Source of the DNA: Lepisosteus oculatus
Taxonomy: Eukaryota > Chordata > Actinopteri > Semionotiformes > Lepisosteidae
DNA: 64,000 nt
Assembly: GCF_040954835.1 (NCBI RefSeq)
Contig: NC_090706.1
Span: 25,739,148 to 25,803,147, forward strand
Direction of reading: 5' to 3'
The notes under the pieces: generated by a model
What the model saw: the letters and a program-made list of their open reading frames with translations, nothing else
Database searches by the model: none
Told to the model about the DNA's origin: nothing
Translations under genes and position numbers: made by a program
In this document: piece after piece, positions 39,301-51,839 of the stretch
How positions within the stretch are numbered: position 1 is the first letter of the stretch
Layout: every line of letters begins with the position of its first letter

Positions 39301-41671
39301 TTGTGCTATGATGCAGTCTTTTAAGTAATCAAAAGGGCTTATACATTTACCAAATCAATGTTTTTTTAGATAAAAAAAGTGTATGACACAGAAAATATGA
39401 ATCTTTATGAAGTAGTGCATGTAAAATAAAAGTAAAGCACTAATTTAGTTAGCGTAATTAAGGCATTAATTAGACTCAGGTGATTCATTTTGAATTTGAG
39501 TTTGGGCAGCCCTGTCCTATAACTTCATCAGAAACTTTGTGAGTTTTGTCTTCACCATAAAGGTTAGTGGAAAGGCGTCAGGTAATGATCAAGAGAGTTT
39601 CCAGAGGACCTCAGAAAAGAAATGTCAGTCTGGAAATAGAAAATGCTCAGGCCCATGGTGACTCTACCCAGGACCAACCATCCTGCCAAGATCCCCCAAT
39701 GGGAACCTGGAAAATCACCCAGGAGAACACAAGGAACCCTTGGGTGATACCTCTGGATCTGAAAGCCTCTCGCAGTGTGGCTGATGTCAGTGATCATGCC
39801 TCAACCATCAGGAAAATATTGAATGTGTTGGATTTTCACGGGAGGATTGTCAGGAAGAAAGATTTGTTCTCTAAAAAGAGCATTGCCACTCATTTCAAGT
39901 TTGCCAAAGAGCCCCTGGATGACCCACAAAACTACTGAAAGTGATCTCTGGACAGGTGATCAATAGTGAATCTTTTTGGCCACAGTGAAAAATGTTATGT
40001 TTCGCAACAACCAGACACTGTCTTCCTAGAAAGATGCTGACAAACATGGTCAAAGGAGAACCATAGTTATTTGCCATCATTGAGGGAACAATGTTGTTAG
40101 TGTTAGAGCATCAAATTCTGGAGGAGAATGTCAGGCCATCTATTCATCAGCTGAGGCTGAGTTAAACGTGAGTTATGTGGCAAAGCAATCCTATATACAA
40201 CAGAACTGCCGAAGAAGAGACTTTGCATTTTTGACTGTCCAAACCTCAGCCCCATTGTTATTGCAGGACCTGAAGCCGTCTGTTCATGTAAGGAATTCTT
40301 CAGACATTCAAATTCAAGATCAAGTTTGCTCAGCCACAGTACGTAAGCTTCAGAAGATTTAATGAAAATGTATTTTTAAGTAAACTTACTTCATCTTCCT
40401 CATTGGTCTTTGCAGCAAGAATCAAGGAGGTGACAGCAATGCAGCGTAGGTACTTTGGCTGTGCCTGTAAATGAAAGGAAGACACAGTTTGATAAATTGC
40501 AGCATTAACCACTATATGGTATTTTCTTAACATGCATTGAAATAAAGTAATCACAGTTCATACTAAAATAGTGTGCAAATTGAAACTAAGCAAAAAGGAT
40601 TAAAAGATTGAAAATCTCATCACCTTTGGCAATAATGCTCAATGTACATTAGCTCATTGAATGTCTGTGTCATGAAGTACAATGAGGAGACCAAGTACTT
40701 ACCTTGACTGATGCTAGCATTCTGTTGAGAATGCAGACAGCAAGTGCAAAGGTTTCTGGGCAGTATTTAAAGAAGGTGCCCAACTCCAGTAACCACAAAA
40801 CCACCTCCTCATATTGAGATGGAGAGATATCTGTGCCCTATCATTAGAAGAGAACAAAAAAGTCCACCACAAGGTCAATTAGTTAGAAAATACAGCCTTA
40901 CTTAACAAATCTATGCAATCTGGAATGGTGCATGAGAGAGTGTGTACTTAAAATTAATAAAAATCAAACAAAGGAAACAAAATCCTTTTAAAAAAACCTG
41001 AACATCAGACTTTGGTGTTAATCATTAACATGGGTATTCCAGACGTTGCAGAAAAAAAACTTAAAACGTCTGCACCTTAACGTATTAACAATAAATGATC
41101 CTTTTGAAAGCGATCCAGGTTGATTCCCCCACAGGCAGTGTAAAATAAATGAACACTGATACGTGTGTTTATTTGTACAAATAACATAGGTGCTGTATGA
41201 AATAAATAGCGTTCTATAGAAGAAAGATTTCTTTAATCTGCATGCACAAAAACCTTTTACTTTTTATGTTCTCGTTTCATTTAATACAATAACTTTTTTA
41301 AAACAAGAAACAATATTACAATGGCGATTATGATTAGAGACAGCTGTGGTCATTGAGCTCAGTTAAGATTTAGAATTGAAACTACTATTATAACGATTAG
41401 TTTCTGAGCGTAAACGTTCACATTTCAGTAGGCAGAATATCTTTACTTTGAAATAATTACTATCTCCGATTAAATCTTGACAGGATCTCTAGTTTTACAA
41501 ATGCAGAGGAGACAACCCACGTTACTAGTCGTAAAATTAGGAGAAGATAGAGCTCACCTGAGATCTGCTGTGTTTGAAGACTGGCGCTTTCCAGAGCCGG
41601 GACTCTCGGGAAAGCGCGTCTTCCAGCAGGATTGCCAGTCGGCATTCGTCTGATCCTGTAGGACACTTCAT
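36345..41671 (-). CDS. CCNI2: Cyclin I family member 2, six coding exons
   Basis: Coding exons in transcript order: 41671-41558, 40837-40703, 40464-40390, 39179-39039, 37405-37175 and 36734-36345, all phase 0 with GT/AG borders, giving 361 residues (human CCNI about 377). Start [20 protein letters not shown]. The cyclin box spans about residues 45-150, with [17 protein letters not shown] and [16 protein letters not shown]. The second cyclin fold includes [20 protein letters not shown]. The C-terminal motif [13 protein letters not shown] and the ending CPPLQPPVS match cyclin I. CCNI2 rather than CCNI is chosen because it sits beside SEPT8 and SOWAHA. Cyclin I proteins bind CDK5 and lack cyclic degradation boxes in mammals. 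It is convergent with SEPT8; exon 5 carries a SEPT8 coding exon on its opposite strand. Its introns hold a palindrome and a Tc1 relic. Confidence 0.94.
36820..37005. repeat. Perfect 54-bp inverted repeat from two repeat copies
   Basis: The arms 36843-36896 and 36932-36985 are exact reverse complements over 54 bases, separated by 35 bases. The short loop contains a further GAGCCTT/AAGGCTC pairing. Each arm is the CAGCATGGAATAAACC portion of the dispersed hammerhead-like repeat, so two copies have joined head to head. It lies in the CCNI2 intron between exons 6 and 5 and, on the other strand, about 200 bases before the alternative SEPT8 exon. Confidence 0.9.
37190..37355 (+). CDS. SEPT8: Alternative SEPT8 last exon, antisense to CCNI2 exon 5
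   Basis: A pyrimidine-rich acceptor (CTGTGCTTTCTTCAG) ends at 37189. The next base, C, completes the AA left by SEPT8 exon 9 (26952) to give Asn, the same residue as in the short isoform. The frame then runs 54 codons to TGA at 37353-37355, giving a 481-residue protein. The tail includes [20 protein letters not shown] and [20 protein letters not shown]. It aligns without gaps to the 54-residue tail of long human SEPT8 as I recall it, about two thirds identical. The cysteines CCTC (residues 466, 467, 469) correspond to those I recall as palmitoylated in mammalian SEPT8. The exon lies wholly within CCNI2 exon 5, with third codon positions facing each other. Confidence 0.82.
39490..40365 (+). 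mobile_element. Degraded Tc1-like transposase relic in CCNI2 intron 3
   Basis: The plus strand (antisense to CCNI2) reads [20 protein letters not shown] and [20 protein letters not shown], the linker region of a Tc1 transposase (compare STIRKALN and LLSKKKH in the 53766-55360 element). It ends in a degraded [11 protein letters not shown] block equivalent to [11 protein letters not shown]. It is much more diverged than the other Tc1 copies, with several frame breaks, and I cannot define terminal repeats. Confidence 0.7.
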
Positions 41672-44659
41672 CGTACCACCGTCCCCGGGACTGGCCAGGT
41701 TTCCCTTGGGGGACAGCTACCTGTGACAGGGTACGTCATCCGCACTTAGTGTGTTAAAAAAAATCTAAAATTGAACTTTACGGCTCTCATGTTTTTTACA
41801 GAACATTCTCCACTCACGAAAATTACAGAACGTTTCCTTTAATTTCAAATCGTGACATTCATTTCATAATCTGGTCAAGGAATTCCCCTTGCCAAGCAAA
41901 CTGTTCACAAGGAAAACCGAAACTTCATGATTACAAAAGAGCAGCCAGTCTGCGTTAAAACGCGAGAATTTCAGGGTCTTCCAAAAGTGGATCACATCTT
42001 CTGCTTTGTTTTAAAGTTAAAACAACTAAATAGTGCTATTTTTTTATCAAGAATTGTCAGTGATTTCCTGTGCATGAGAAACATTTTCCGATTTCAAACT
42101 TTGCAGAACCTTCACTAGTCACAGAGTTAGCTAAGGCTCAACAGTCAAATCAGCATTTTGCTCTATAGAGGAAAGAAAGCAGCCTTTCCTTTTTTAAACC
42201 TCTTTTTTTCATTAGAATTGAAACAAGTAGTTACTGTTTCATCACTGTAGTACCCGGACTAAACAATTACACCACGGACAGATTCAAAATTTAGATCTAT
42301 GAAAAATCAATACGTTTATAAACTAGGAACCCTCCAAATTCCCAAAAGCAAAAACAGCGGGTAAAATTTGTCCGGTGCACTCAAACATTCACCGTATTGA
42401 CTTAGTAGGTTAACGGAGGACGCAGTTTGCTAAACGAGTTTCTATGTACTGTATTCTCCCTACACAAAACCAAGAAAGAAGTTGAACGATGCATGCTATA
42501 TTCCTCGTAATATTTGTTTATCAAATATTAGACATTTCCGTGTAGTAGGCTGCTGTAGTAATTTGCATGTTGCATTGGAGCACCCTGGTTTAATTCTGCG
42601 GATTTACTTCAACTCCTCAAGACTAGCCTTAAATTTTCAACTTCTGAAAAACATTCTGGTAAAATATTTTTAGCTGAACTGAAAAAGTGAAAGAGCTGCG
42701 AATAACAATAATTGCAACAACATTGCGACAATAATAATTGTAGTAGAGCCGCGTAGGTAACATCACTACCCGTATTGTGAGAAGCCAGCGTAACAAATGT
42801 TAGACTAACACAGGAAGAATAAGAGTAAGAAAGAAATTTGAACCGCACTCTCTTCCCTAACCGATGTCATGGTTGCATAAATTACACCGATGTCTTGTCA
42901 TGCACCAAGAATTTACTAACATTCTAACCCTCAAATTGTCAATAAGTAGAGCATGCATGAACAGACCACCACAAAACAGAGATGCGCACATACCAAAAAA
43001 GAAAACAAGTTATGATATTGCATGCAAGATTAAAACGATTTTAATTATTCATATGAGTACTTTTATGACAGAAACGATTCTTTAGCATTAATGTAACCAC
43101 AGTACAGTACATACCTACTAATGGGCGGGACGAGATTTCTTTGGTTATGTATATACACCCATAACCTATACATTGATATGAAAAAGCCACAATTCAAGAA
43201 AACAAATCCCCCTTACCTCTCCGTATCGAATCACGAAAATATCCTCCGACCTACGGCGCATTTAAAATTTTCAAGTTAAACCTCTCTTCATTCGTCCATT
43301 TTGTCATAAACAAAGGGGTGAAAATCTACAACACAGCAGAAGGGACCTTTTGTTGATCGTAAAACAAATCTGGAATATTTCGCTGTACAGCTTCCGAACC
43401 AAAACTCTGGCACATCGTAAAATGCCTCTGATTACGGAACACAATAAAAAAAAAGATGAAAAATACAGGAATAGTGGAAAGCTAAACAATCAAAACAAAA
43501 ACAGCCATCTCTTAAGAGGCGTACGCCAGTTTGTGGCAATATATGTATGATATTTGAACAGCTTGGCTCCTCCTACACTGTCGTCACTGGGCTACGTGAG
43601 TTGTTTCAGGAACAAGCTCAGGGCTCGAATTGTGTTAATCGGTCAGACAAGCTGGTGAAGGCACTGAAGTTATGCAAAGTATTATAATAAAAGAAAGGCA
43701 ACTTCCGCATAAGGCATATATATATTTTAGACATATTGTATAGTAAGCACATACACACACAATTCAGGTTTAAAATGTCTCTGTCAAAGAATTACGAGGA
43801 ATGTGAAACTGTATTTGACTACTGTATATTCTAACTATAAGCACCATCCATGTTACTGACACATGCAGTATAATAAATTCGTATATATTATTTGTTTGTA
43901 ATTGAATTTTCTGACAAATGCTTAGCAAGAACTGCATCAAAGTGTGCCTATTGATTATAAAGTCAATGTATGCAAGAACTGGATTGCTGGATGCATTCTT
44001 TATTTTATTTGCAACCTCCTGGTCACTTCATATGACAACAGAACACCGATTTAATTTGTGCAGTGATCTTCTGTCTGTTGGCGCTGGGGCAGATGGGCTA
44101 CAGCCTGTTCTCCTGGCTCTAAAGTAGCAGGACAGCTTCCAGACGTGCTTCACTGTCAGCTGTGGCCTTTCTAAAAGTTTCAGATTTCAAGGTCTTCGTC
44201 TCAGTGATTACACATGGTACAACCTAAAATAGCATAGCAGAGACGGCTTAATCTGAAAACCTAAACCATGAATTATTTTTCAGAGTAACACAACATGAAT
44301 TCTTAGCCATCCACTTAGCTGGTTCCCAATGAGCAGTGAAAAATGGTTCAGTGTTCAAATCTTTTATTATATCCATTGCAAAAGAATATTCTCCTCAAAA
44401 CTGTAATTTATAGGAAAATAATAAATAGATATAGTAAAAGTCTGCATGAAATATATATTAAGATAGTATAACCTACAAGAATATTCCATTAACAGTATTT
44501 TGTTGATATCAAACTTTCAATATGCTGTTTTCTGAAAGATCCAAAAATCGTTTTTTAAAGAATTCCACAAGTGGCATTCTTTAAAATGCACAGCGAGAGT
44601 GTATTATAGTTATAGTTACACTTCTATTAGGCCTGAAAATAAGAGCTGGAGACAGATTT

Positions 44660-45060
44660 TGAATAGTCTTTCAAGTTCAATACTTTATTGCCATAACAAC
44701 CAGTTCCATGGAATTAGGTTTGGCTAGCTCATTCAATTGAAGACACATGATGCAAATATGCGACATAAAGCAGATAATTGATAGCCTCCACCCAGCACAA
44801 GAACAAACATCCTAAACGCATGATAAATAACAGTGAGGCCTGATGGAGTAATGACATACTGTGCAAGATCTCAAAGTGCAACGTTTCTGCACCTCACCTA
44901 CTCCAGGTAGGTGCTGTAACAGAACAGAGGGGAGAGAAGTAAATGCAAGTTAGGCAGGGTGGGAAGGGTCGGTGAGGATCTTGAAAGCTTTGCATTGTGG
45001 TCTAGAAAGGCAGAGCAAGTCCACAGAGAGAAGGTGGCATCCTACAATCTTTCATCAAAA
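44660..45060. repeat. Possible dispersed retroelement remnant
   Basis: AATACTTTATTGCCATAACA near 44690 and GTCGGTGAGGATCTTGAAAG near 44970 resemble the 3' end of a repeat seen often in fish genomes, whose name I cannot give. The weak similar segment at 21350-21500 may be the same family. Confidence 0.3.
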
Positions 45061-46020
45061 GTGTGTGAAAATTGGACCATTGAACAATGAACCTTAAACT
45101 GTAGAAGATTTAGGTGTAAAAGGAGAAGGTAAAAATATGTTTTAATTTTTTTTATTACATTATAACTTATTTAAACTATTTTTTTTACCAATAGTTGAAC
45201 TGGGAAGGAACCGTTTGTGGAAAAATCTTTCTGGGTGCATACAGCGTTTAATTTGAATCACAGCTGTGCTGTTGGAAATGCATGCTACTTTAGCACTGAC
45301 GAGCTGTACTTGTACGGCACAGACTATTCCAGCCTGATATGATATGCCTCTGAATATGCAGTAGTATGAGCCTGCAGATCTCAGCTGTGGCTGTCTCAGC
45401 TGTCTGGTCACATGAGCAGTACAGTTCTGATGAAGACGCAATTTACACTGATTGATAGTTTAGTTAGCGAATAAGTGGTGAATACAGACTCGTATTACTA
45501 CGATTTTGACCAATCCCACCGCTCCCTGGGATGGTTTTGGAAGCTATGTCCCGCCCTACTACTTTATATATAAGTAAGGACGGACATTTTGTTGCTTTTA
45601 GCCAAGGGTAGGGAGTGTGCAGGGGTTTGAAGTTCTGGGGGTTACACCGGCTCCTCAATAAATTCATGCTTACACATATTTATGTACTTTAGTGCAATTT
45701 TTATTTACCTTTGCGAAAAGGTGACTTTTTCACAAAGTTGCTAAAAGGAATAAACCTACTTTGTATTTACCCAGCTTTTCACATCTTATTTTTTTATTCC
45801 AGTGAGGATAGAGGTAAGTTATGACTTAAATATTGTATTTATTCTTTAAAGATGTGGTACAGTAAGAATTGGTTGACGGATCACTGCATGAACGTAATCA
45901 AAATGTCGAATAGCTTAAAAACCTCAACGCTGATTTCTAAATGTAGGTTTACTTTGAACGTTTTACAAATTTGTATATTTTTCAGTAACAACCTTTGCCG
46001 TCATTGACTTGAGTGGAGTC

Positions 46021-46040
46021 GGGCATGTTCAGACATGAGT
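46021..46040 (+). promoter_or_regulatory. p53 response-like element upstream of CCNG1
   Basis: GGGCATGTTC AGACATGAGT: the first decamer is a perfect RRRCWWGYYY half-site. The second, directly abutting it, differs at two of its last three bases, so 18 of 20 positions fit. It is 440 bases upstream of the CCNG1 ATG. CCNG1 is a classical p53 target in mammals. Confidence 0.6.
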
Positions 46041-46480
46041 CGACAAGGCTCTCTCAGACGGGCACTGTCTGATGACGCGCAGACCTGCGCCTTTTGCTAG
46101 TCGTTAAATTAATTTTAAAATCGATGTTTTATTGTTGAAAGCGGGGAGATCGTTATATCAACTTATTTACTCAAGACAGTGGTGGTCTATTCTATGGTAT
46201 TTTTGAGTTTTGACACTTTTGGAAGTGTCCCCCTGCAATTTTTAAGTTATGTAACGAAAGCCTTTAACTTGAGCTGTTTATCCAGGCTCGATGTCTAAAC
46301 GGGCACTGCTGAAGGTCGTGATGGCACTTAAAAAGTACTTTTCTATAATTCTTAGAAATGCATTCAATACAACGCCTCTGACTTTCCGTCTTTAAGATGC
46401 ATGGCCCATAGGAATAAGAAGTATGTCAAACGGAGTTTGTGTTAGTTTACGAAAGGCGTTTACTTTTCTTGCCGCATCAG

Positions 46481-49400
46481 ATGATTGACACGGTGGCGGC
46501 TCCCGAGACGACTTTTCCAGTCCAGCTGAAGATGCTTCTAGAACAGGAGGCCAGGTACCAACCCAAGCTCTGCGGCTTGAGGATCATCGAGTCCGCCCAG
46601 GACAACGGGCTCAGGATGACGGCGGCGCTCCGGGACTTCCAGGTGAAGGAGCTGCTGTCCCTGACTCGGTTCTTCGGCTTCAGTGCAGAGAGCTTTTCTC
46701 TGGCGGTGAACCTTCTGGATAGATTCCTGGCTCAGATGAAGGTATGCGTCGATTCATTGACCATAAAATGCTGTAGACCTGCTGTAGACCTGCTGTAGGT
46801 GGTGTGCCGGTGTTTTAGTGCTTGCAAACCATTCATTGATGCTTGATGTAAAAACGTGTATCACCGTTTGAAACTGTGTTAAAAGTATCCACCAAGCTAA
46901 TATCTTGAGACTTAATGTTGGCTGGTAGCTCTTGTTGGTGTTTGAAAGTTTATCACGTCCTTTCACACTCACTTTTCTTAAATTCTGCATTTAATATCTT
47001 GCACCATCTGAATAATTTCCTGAACATCAAACTTAAATCTTGATCCATATCGTCTACAAGCAGTAATGAAACTGAAGGGTAGTGCTGGGCATTTTGCTAT
47101 TTTTGAAAATTTTTTTTAACCTGTTAAAATGGATTTCTTCTTGCTTTTATGACTTACAATTGTACAACTCTGTTGTCCAGGTGCAGCCTAAACATCTATC
47201 CTGTGTGGGACTCTGCTGTTTCTACATTGCTGTGAAGGTGTCTGAGGATGAGAAGAATATTCCTCTGGCCAATGATTTAATACGGATAAGCCAGCACAGG
47301 TTTACTGTGTCGGACATGATGAGAATGGAGAAGATTGTTCTGGAAAAGCTGCACTGGAAGGCAAAGGCCACAACTTCTCTGCATTTCCTGAGGCTGTATT
47401 ACTCGCATGTCATTGAGCAGATGCCTGCTGAGAGGTACAGAATCTGTGTAAATAGCAAGGAATGTTCTAGAGTGCTACTCTTTTTGTTTTTGGAATAGGA
47501 AACCTAAAGAGCCATTGGTTCTAAAATAAATGCAAAACAAGTTTTGTGGGGGGAAAAAAGGAAAAAATATTACTGTATTAGTTTTGTGCATTGTTTAAAA
47601 ATATTTGTCTGTTAACTAAGTGCATACATTAAGCACCCTTTAATGAATGAATGCTTTATGTCTAAGATATACCAAGATTTCTAAAGGTTTTCACTCTTCA
47701 TGTTTTAGAAAGAAGATGCTGAACATTGAACGATTAGAAGCTCAACTGAAAGCTTGCTACTGTTGTTTTTCCTTCTCCAAAGTAAAGGTAAGAGAACCTT
47801 TGCTAGTTATCTAAAGTTTTATATTGACATTATCTACTGTTACTAACTTCCTGTTAAAGGAAGTAACTTATTTTCTGAATTGAAAAAGTTTCAGAAGCTG
47901 TTAAGGTTAATGCACGCCAATATAGTACTACCATAGCATCTGTCAGCTATTTGAATATAGCAGAATATTCAAGCATTTACCTCTTGTTTTATCAGATTCT
48001 ACTTTGGGTACAAATGTAGCAAATGTAATGTTTGTCCATTTTGCTGGTAAATGTAGTGAATCTTGTTAGATTAGTCTGGGGACACCGTCAATTTCCATAG
48101 TTCAGTGTTCCTCTTGCTTTTAAATCTTAACTATAAATTGTTCTGACCTGTTTGATGTCTATATTGTAAGGTTTTTTTTAGACCTATTGTAATTATGCCT
48201 CACAGATATTGTATGCAAGTTGCAATTTTAGGTATAGTTGTTTTTTTTTAGTTCCAGGTACTTGAACCTCGCAGTTAAAACCAAATGTGCTTGAGATAAG
48301 TTGAAATGCATCTGTGGACTAGTGGAGATTACACATGTAGTCTCAAACTCTTTAGATTGTGTTTTAGTTGAAGGCATTTCATCAGTTTGCTTCTTATGGA
48401 TTTTCTTGGCATTTCAGTATTGATAAAGGTTGAGCTTCAGTCTTGTCTTGATAAAAGCTCTAATCAGTAACTTTTTACAGCCCTCTCTGCTTGCACTGGC
48501 TGTATTAGCTTTGGAGATCCAGGAACAAAGCCTCCATGAACTGACAGAAGAGTTCCAGAGCCTCAAGCAGTATTCCAATGTAAGTGTCAAGGAATGTTTG
48601 GACGAAGGCATTGAACTGGGGGGACAGAGCTGAATATAAACTGTAACCTAAGCTTTTGCACAAACTAAATTCTAAATGTTTTTCTGAAGTGGATATGTCA
48701 ATGGCATCATATTCATCCTGTGTGATAGAATGGTTGCCACCAACTAAGATTTCCTGTGCCATGTTCAAGTCTTTTTGTTACCTGAATCACTTGGTTTCTC
48801 CTTGTTTTTAGTGAGAGGCACCAGCACTTATTCATATTGAGTAATATGAATATCAGTGTTGATGGGAAATTTATGTCTTAAGTTTTGGATCCTTTGCTAA
48901 TCTTGCATTCATGTTTCAAGAACATGTAGCTGAAAGGATCGTTTTAAAGCAGCTGAGTCAAATGCTGCACGTTTTGCTTTTGAGACTGAATTACTGGTGG
49001 ATGTGTAGATGAAATTTAGTACTACTGAAGCACCTACATAATGAGCCTGAGTCAGTTAATTCACAAAGTTACAAGTCTGAGTGATGAAGTTTGGGGAAAA
49101 ATATTGAATGTACACTTTTCAGTTGAAATCGCCTTTTCACAATTATTCAACATGATTAAACTTGCAGCCTATCTAGGCATGCCTTGATTGATAATGTATT
49201 AATGTATTTGATTTAGCAATCTTTAGGGTTTCTAATTGTAGAGTAGTAAAATACTTTAAGCCAGTTCAGACTCTATTTCTTTATCTGATGAAGTTTATCA
49301 ATATATATATTTCTGGGATGTCAAATCCATTTTTTGTAGTGTTAATACTGCTCCGTAATGAAACCTTTTGAGACAGTTGCTTGAATGGTCTGATCCAGTT

Positions 49401-49748
49401 GTATATTTCCATAGTGCAGTGGGATTTTCCATATCGAAGTGGTAGAAAAGGTGCTGGAGTTGCTATAAAGCTTTTTCATGTAGGCTCACAGTTTTGAAAA
49501 CTTACAAATTTGATATTAATGAAAACATCGAATTGTCAATCACTGTTTTTCTCTAGATTAAGGAGGGGGACCTTATCTGTGTGAGAGAGATGGTGGCAAA
49601 GTGCCTTGCTGAGTACTCCTCTACAAAGTGCACAAAGCCAGACAACCACAAGCTGAGGTGGATTGTATCAGGCCGGACTGCAAGACAATTGAAACACAGC
49701 TACTACAGGATCGCCCATCTGCCCACAATTCCTGAAGCAGCCTGTTAA
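46481..49748 (+). CDS. CCNG1: Cyclin G1, five coding exons
   Basis: Coding exons: 46481-46741, 47181-47434, 47709-47787, 48481-48579 and 49557-49748, with GT/AG borders and consistent phases, giving 294 residues (human 295). The ATG immediately follows the acceptor GCCGCATCAG, so the 5' UTR is mostly in an upstream exon. The cyclin box spans about residues 45-150, with LLSLTRFFGF, AVNLLDRFL and VSDMMRMEKIVLEKLHWKAK. The C-terminal part includes LRWIVSGRTARQLKHSYYRI and the end HLPTIPEAAC. Cyclin G1 is a p53-induced atypical cyclin that recruits PP2A and interacts with MDM2. It is chosen over CCNG2 because of the NUDCD2 neighbour and the QPKLCGLR/HLPTIPE blocks. It is convergent with NUDCD2. 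Confidence 0.95.
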
Positions 49749-51830
49749 GATGGATGAAATATAGGTAAATTTATTTTATAAAGAGGCTTTGATCCTGCAG
49801 CCTGCCCCACCCAAATACATTTTCAATTTCAACTTTAAGAAGTATTAAAGATCTTTATTTGCATTTAAAAGGTTAAAATGTCTGGTCCTGTCTTAAGCTT
49901 AAAGGTAGCATCTTCATAGTATGGAGCTTTTTTAAGATCCCTGTTCATCAAAGCCTCTTAACATAATTTGTCTATGTGGCTTTTTAAAAATACTAACTTG
50001 CTTTTTTTTTACTTTTGCAGGTATGGAAGAATGCTTTCTCTCCCAGCAGAAAAGAAAAAAGATAGTTGCTAGTTGCGTTACTATGACATTACTAATTTAG
50101 TTACAGCAAAGTGAAGTTTAACTATGAAAGGGAAAGTATTTCAATATGCTTTGATCATTTCTAGAATGGTCAGCTTCATTAAGACTTGAAGATTTGGTCT
50201 CTGTAGTAGTACCACATTTTATGCTTTAAAGGGATCAGTCTTAATTGGAAACACTTTAGAAGTCTCATATAACATTTCCTAGTGGTTCTACAGACCCTGA
50301 TTATCACCAGCTCTGGACAAGCTAATCTTAATTTAGGTAAGGAAGTCTAGTACTAGTGCTAATCAGGGTCTGTCCAGCTAACCCTTTATTTTAAAGCTGT
50401 GAATTTTTTTTAACCCTGTGAGGTTAAAAAAAAAAACTGGGCATGACTTATATTGTCTCAAATCATTGAATACATGTTTAAGTTTTGAGGTAGGCTTTAC
50501 AAAAAATGTAAGCAGGTAGTTAAAACTAAAATCTAATGTTTTGCAGTATTTGCACACAAATAGCATTTGCATTTTGTTACTTTTAATATTTTGAAATTGC
50601 TTAAACTTGTTTATACCTGAGACTTAATATGACAATACTGCTATTACACTGTGCAAACAAGCCAGGTGAATGACATTCTGTGCATCTTTTGCCAAAATGG
50701 AAAGTAGTTTATTTATCTTTTGTCTCAATGTCAAACCTTCAGTTACAAAGTAAAGGACATCTTTTGGTAATGTCAGACAAGACCAGGGGAACCTTGTTCT
50801 ATAGTGGGTGAAGGCTTGTATTATGTGTATGTATGTGCTCTGAAATCGGTGCTATGGTTATTAAGTTAGGCCTTGGCACTGGTGATTGGTCTAAAAGTAT
50901 TGAACCACCTAGGTCCTCAGTCCACTATGTGGAAGAGGAGGAAGAAGGGTTTTGTGATTTAAAACATTGGAACCAAGAAACCGGGCCCAAAACCCTTAAA
51001 CTTCCAACCTAGGTAGCTGAACAAGCCTATTGCACACTCCTACCCTAAGGTATATATATATTTTTTCATTTCTCTATTACACTGCAATGTATCCCCCAGA
51101 TTAAGGAAAATGAAAGTGATCCTTAATGTATATGTGGAGGGTACATGTAAAGCTCTGAGCCTGGGCTATTGTTATTGTTAAGTGCCTGTTTAATAGTCCT
51201 GTAATTGCTTGTCACAAGTCTGCAACATGAAAGGCGTTACACTAACAACTTTTTTTATTTTTGAAAAGTACAGGAAAAGTAGCCTAAGTTTTTTGGAAAC
51301 TGTTAATGAAAAGTCTTGTTGGTTACACCACTTCAAAACCTTTGAGAATACCTTATTTGAAGTACAGCAGAACATGTTTTAAATGCATCTCAAAATTGGA
51401 TTTGTCTGGTTTAAACTAAATGTAGAATAGCAGAAATGGAGTTCTGAGTGTTTAAAGTGAGATATTGTAAAATGCTCAGTTAACGTGTTGACTTTGAAGT
51501 TCCAGTTGCCTAATGGCAAGAAAAAAGTAAACCGCTCCCCTTTTAAAATTTATTTTGAAGGACTAAAATTGGCAAAATCTCCTAAATGGAGAAATCCTCT
51601 TTTCAAACTAAGGGTCCTAAACACAAAATTGTTACAACCACATTGCCATATAAAGGCAGTCTGTTCTAATGTATTCATTAAGGTATGATGGCTTTACAAT
51701 GCAGTACTGTGTGAACATTTTCTTATTTAACTGCAGAATGTGATGGTGGCTTCTTTAAAGACTGATCTGATGATGACTTTTTTGAAGTGTAAACCTTTCA
51801 ATAAACTCTTATTGAAATGCAGTAGATGTC
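49749..51830 (+). other. CCNG1 3' untranslated region with likely intron
   Basis: After the stop, ATATAG/GTAAAT at 49764 and a strong acceptor CTTTTTTTTTTACTTTTGCAG ending at 50020 suggest a 256-base intron inside the 3' UTR. The UTR then runs to AATAAA at 51800-51805. A 13-bp inverted repeat lies at 50291-50303 and 50360-50372. Confidence 0.55.
51800..51805 (+). terminator. CCNG1 poly(A) signal
   Basis: CAATAAAC about 2 kb past the stop, followed by a T/G-rich stretch (GTAGATGTCTTGTC) suited to cleavage. Confidence 0.6.
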
Positions 51831-51839
51831 TTGTCATTC

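Larger units (their letters stand above)
41672..46480. promoter_or_regulatory. Divergent CCNI2/CCNG1 interval
   Basis: These 4.8 kb between the two start codons hold both promoters and any non-coding first exons. A GGGCGGG box lies at 43122-43130. A possible retroelement remnant lies around 44680-45050. A TATA-like element sits near 45563 and a p53-like site at 46021-46040. A strong donor-like GAG/GTAAGT at 45814 could end a non-coding CCNG1 exon. No coding exon is recognised. Confidence 0.5.

Noticed and set aside
43350-43550. Plus-strand ORF near the GC box upstream of CCNI2
   Set aside because: Lysine/asparagine-rich, short, and without conserved features; chance ORF in AT-rich DNA.
45801-45816. 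13-base micro-exon between TTATTCCAG and GAG/GTAAGT
   Set aside because: Both signals look good, but such a small exon cannot be supported without transcripts. The donor alone is mentioned as a possible end of a CCNG1 first exon.
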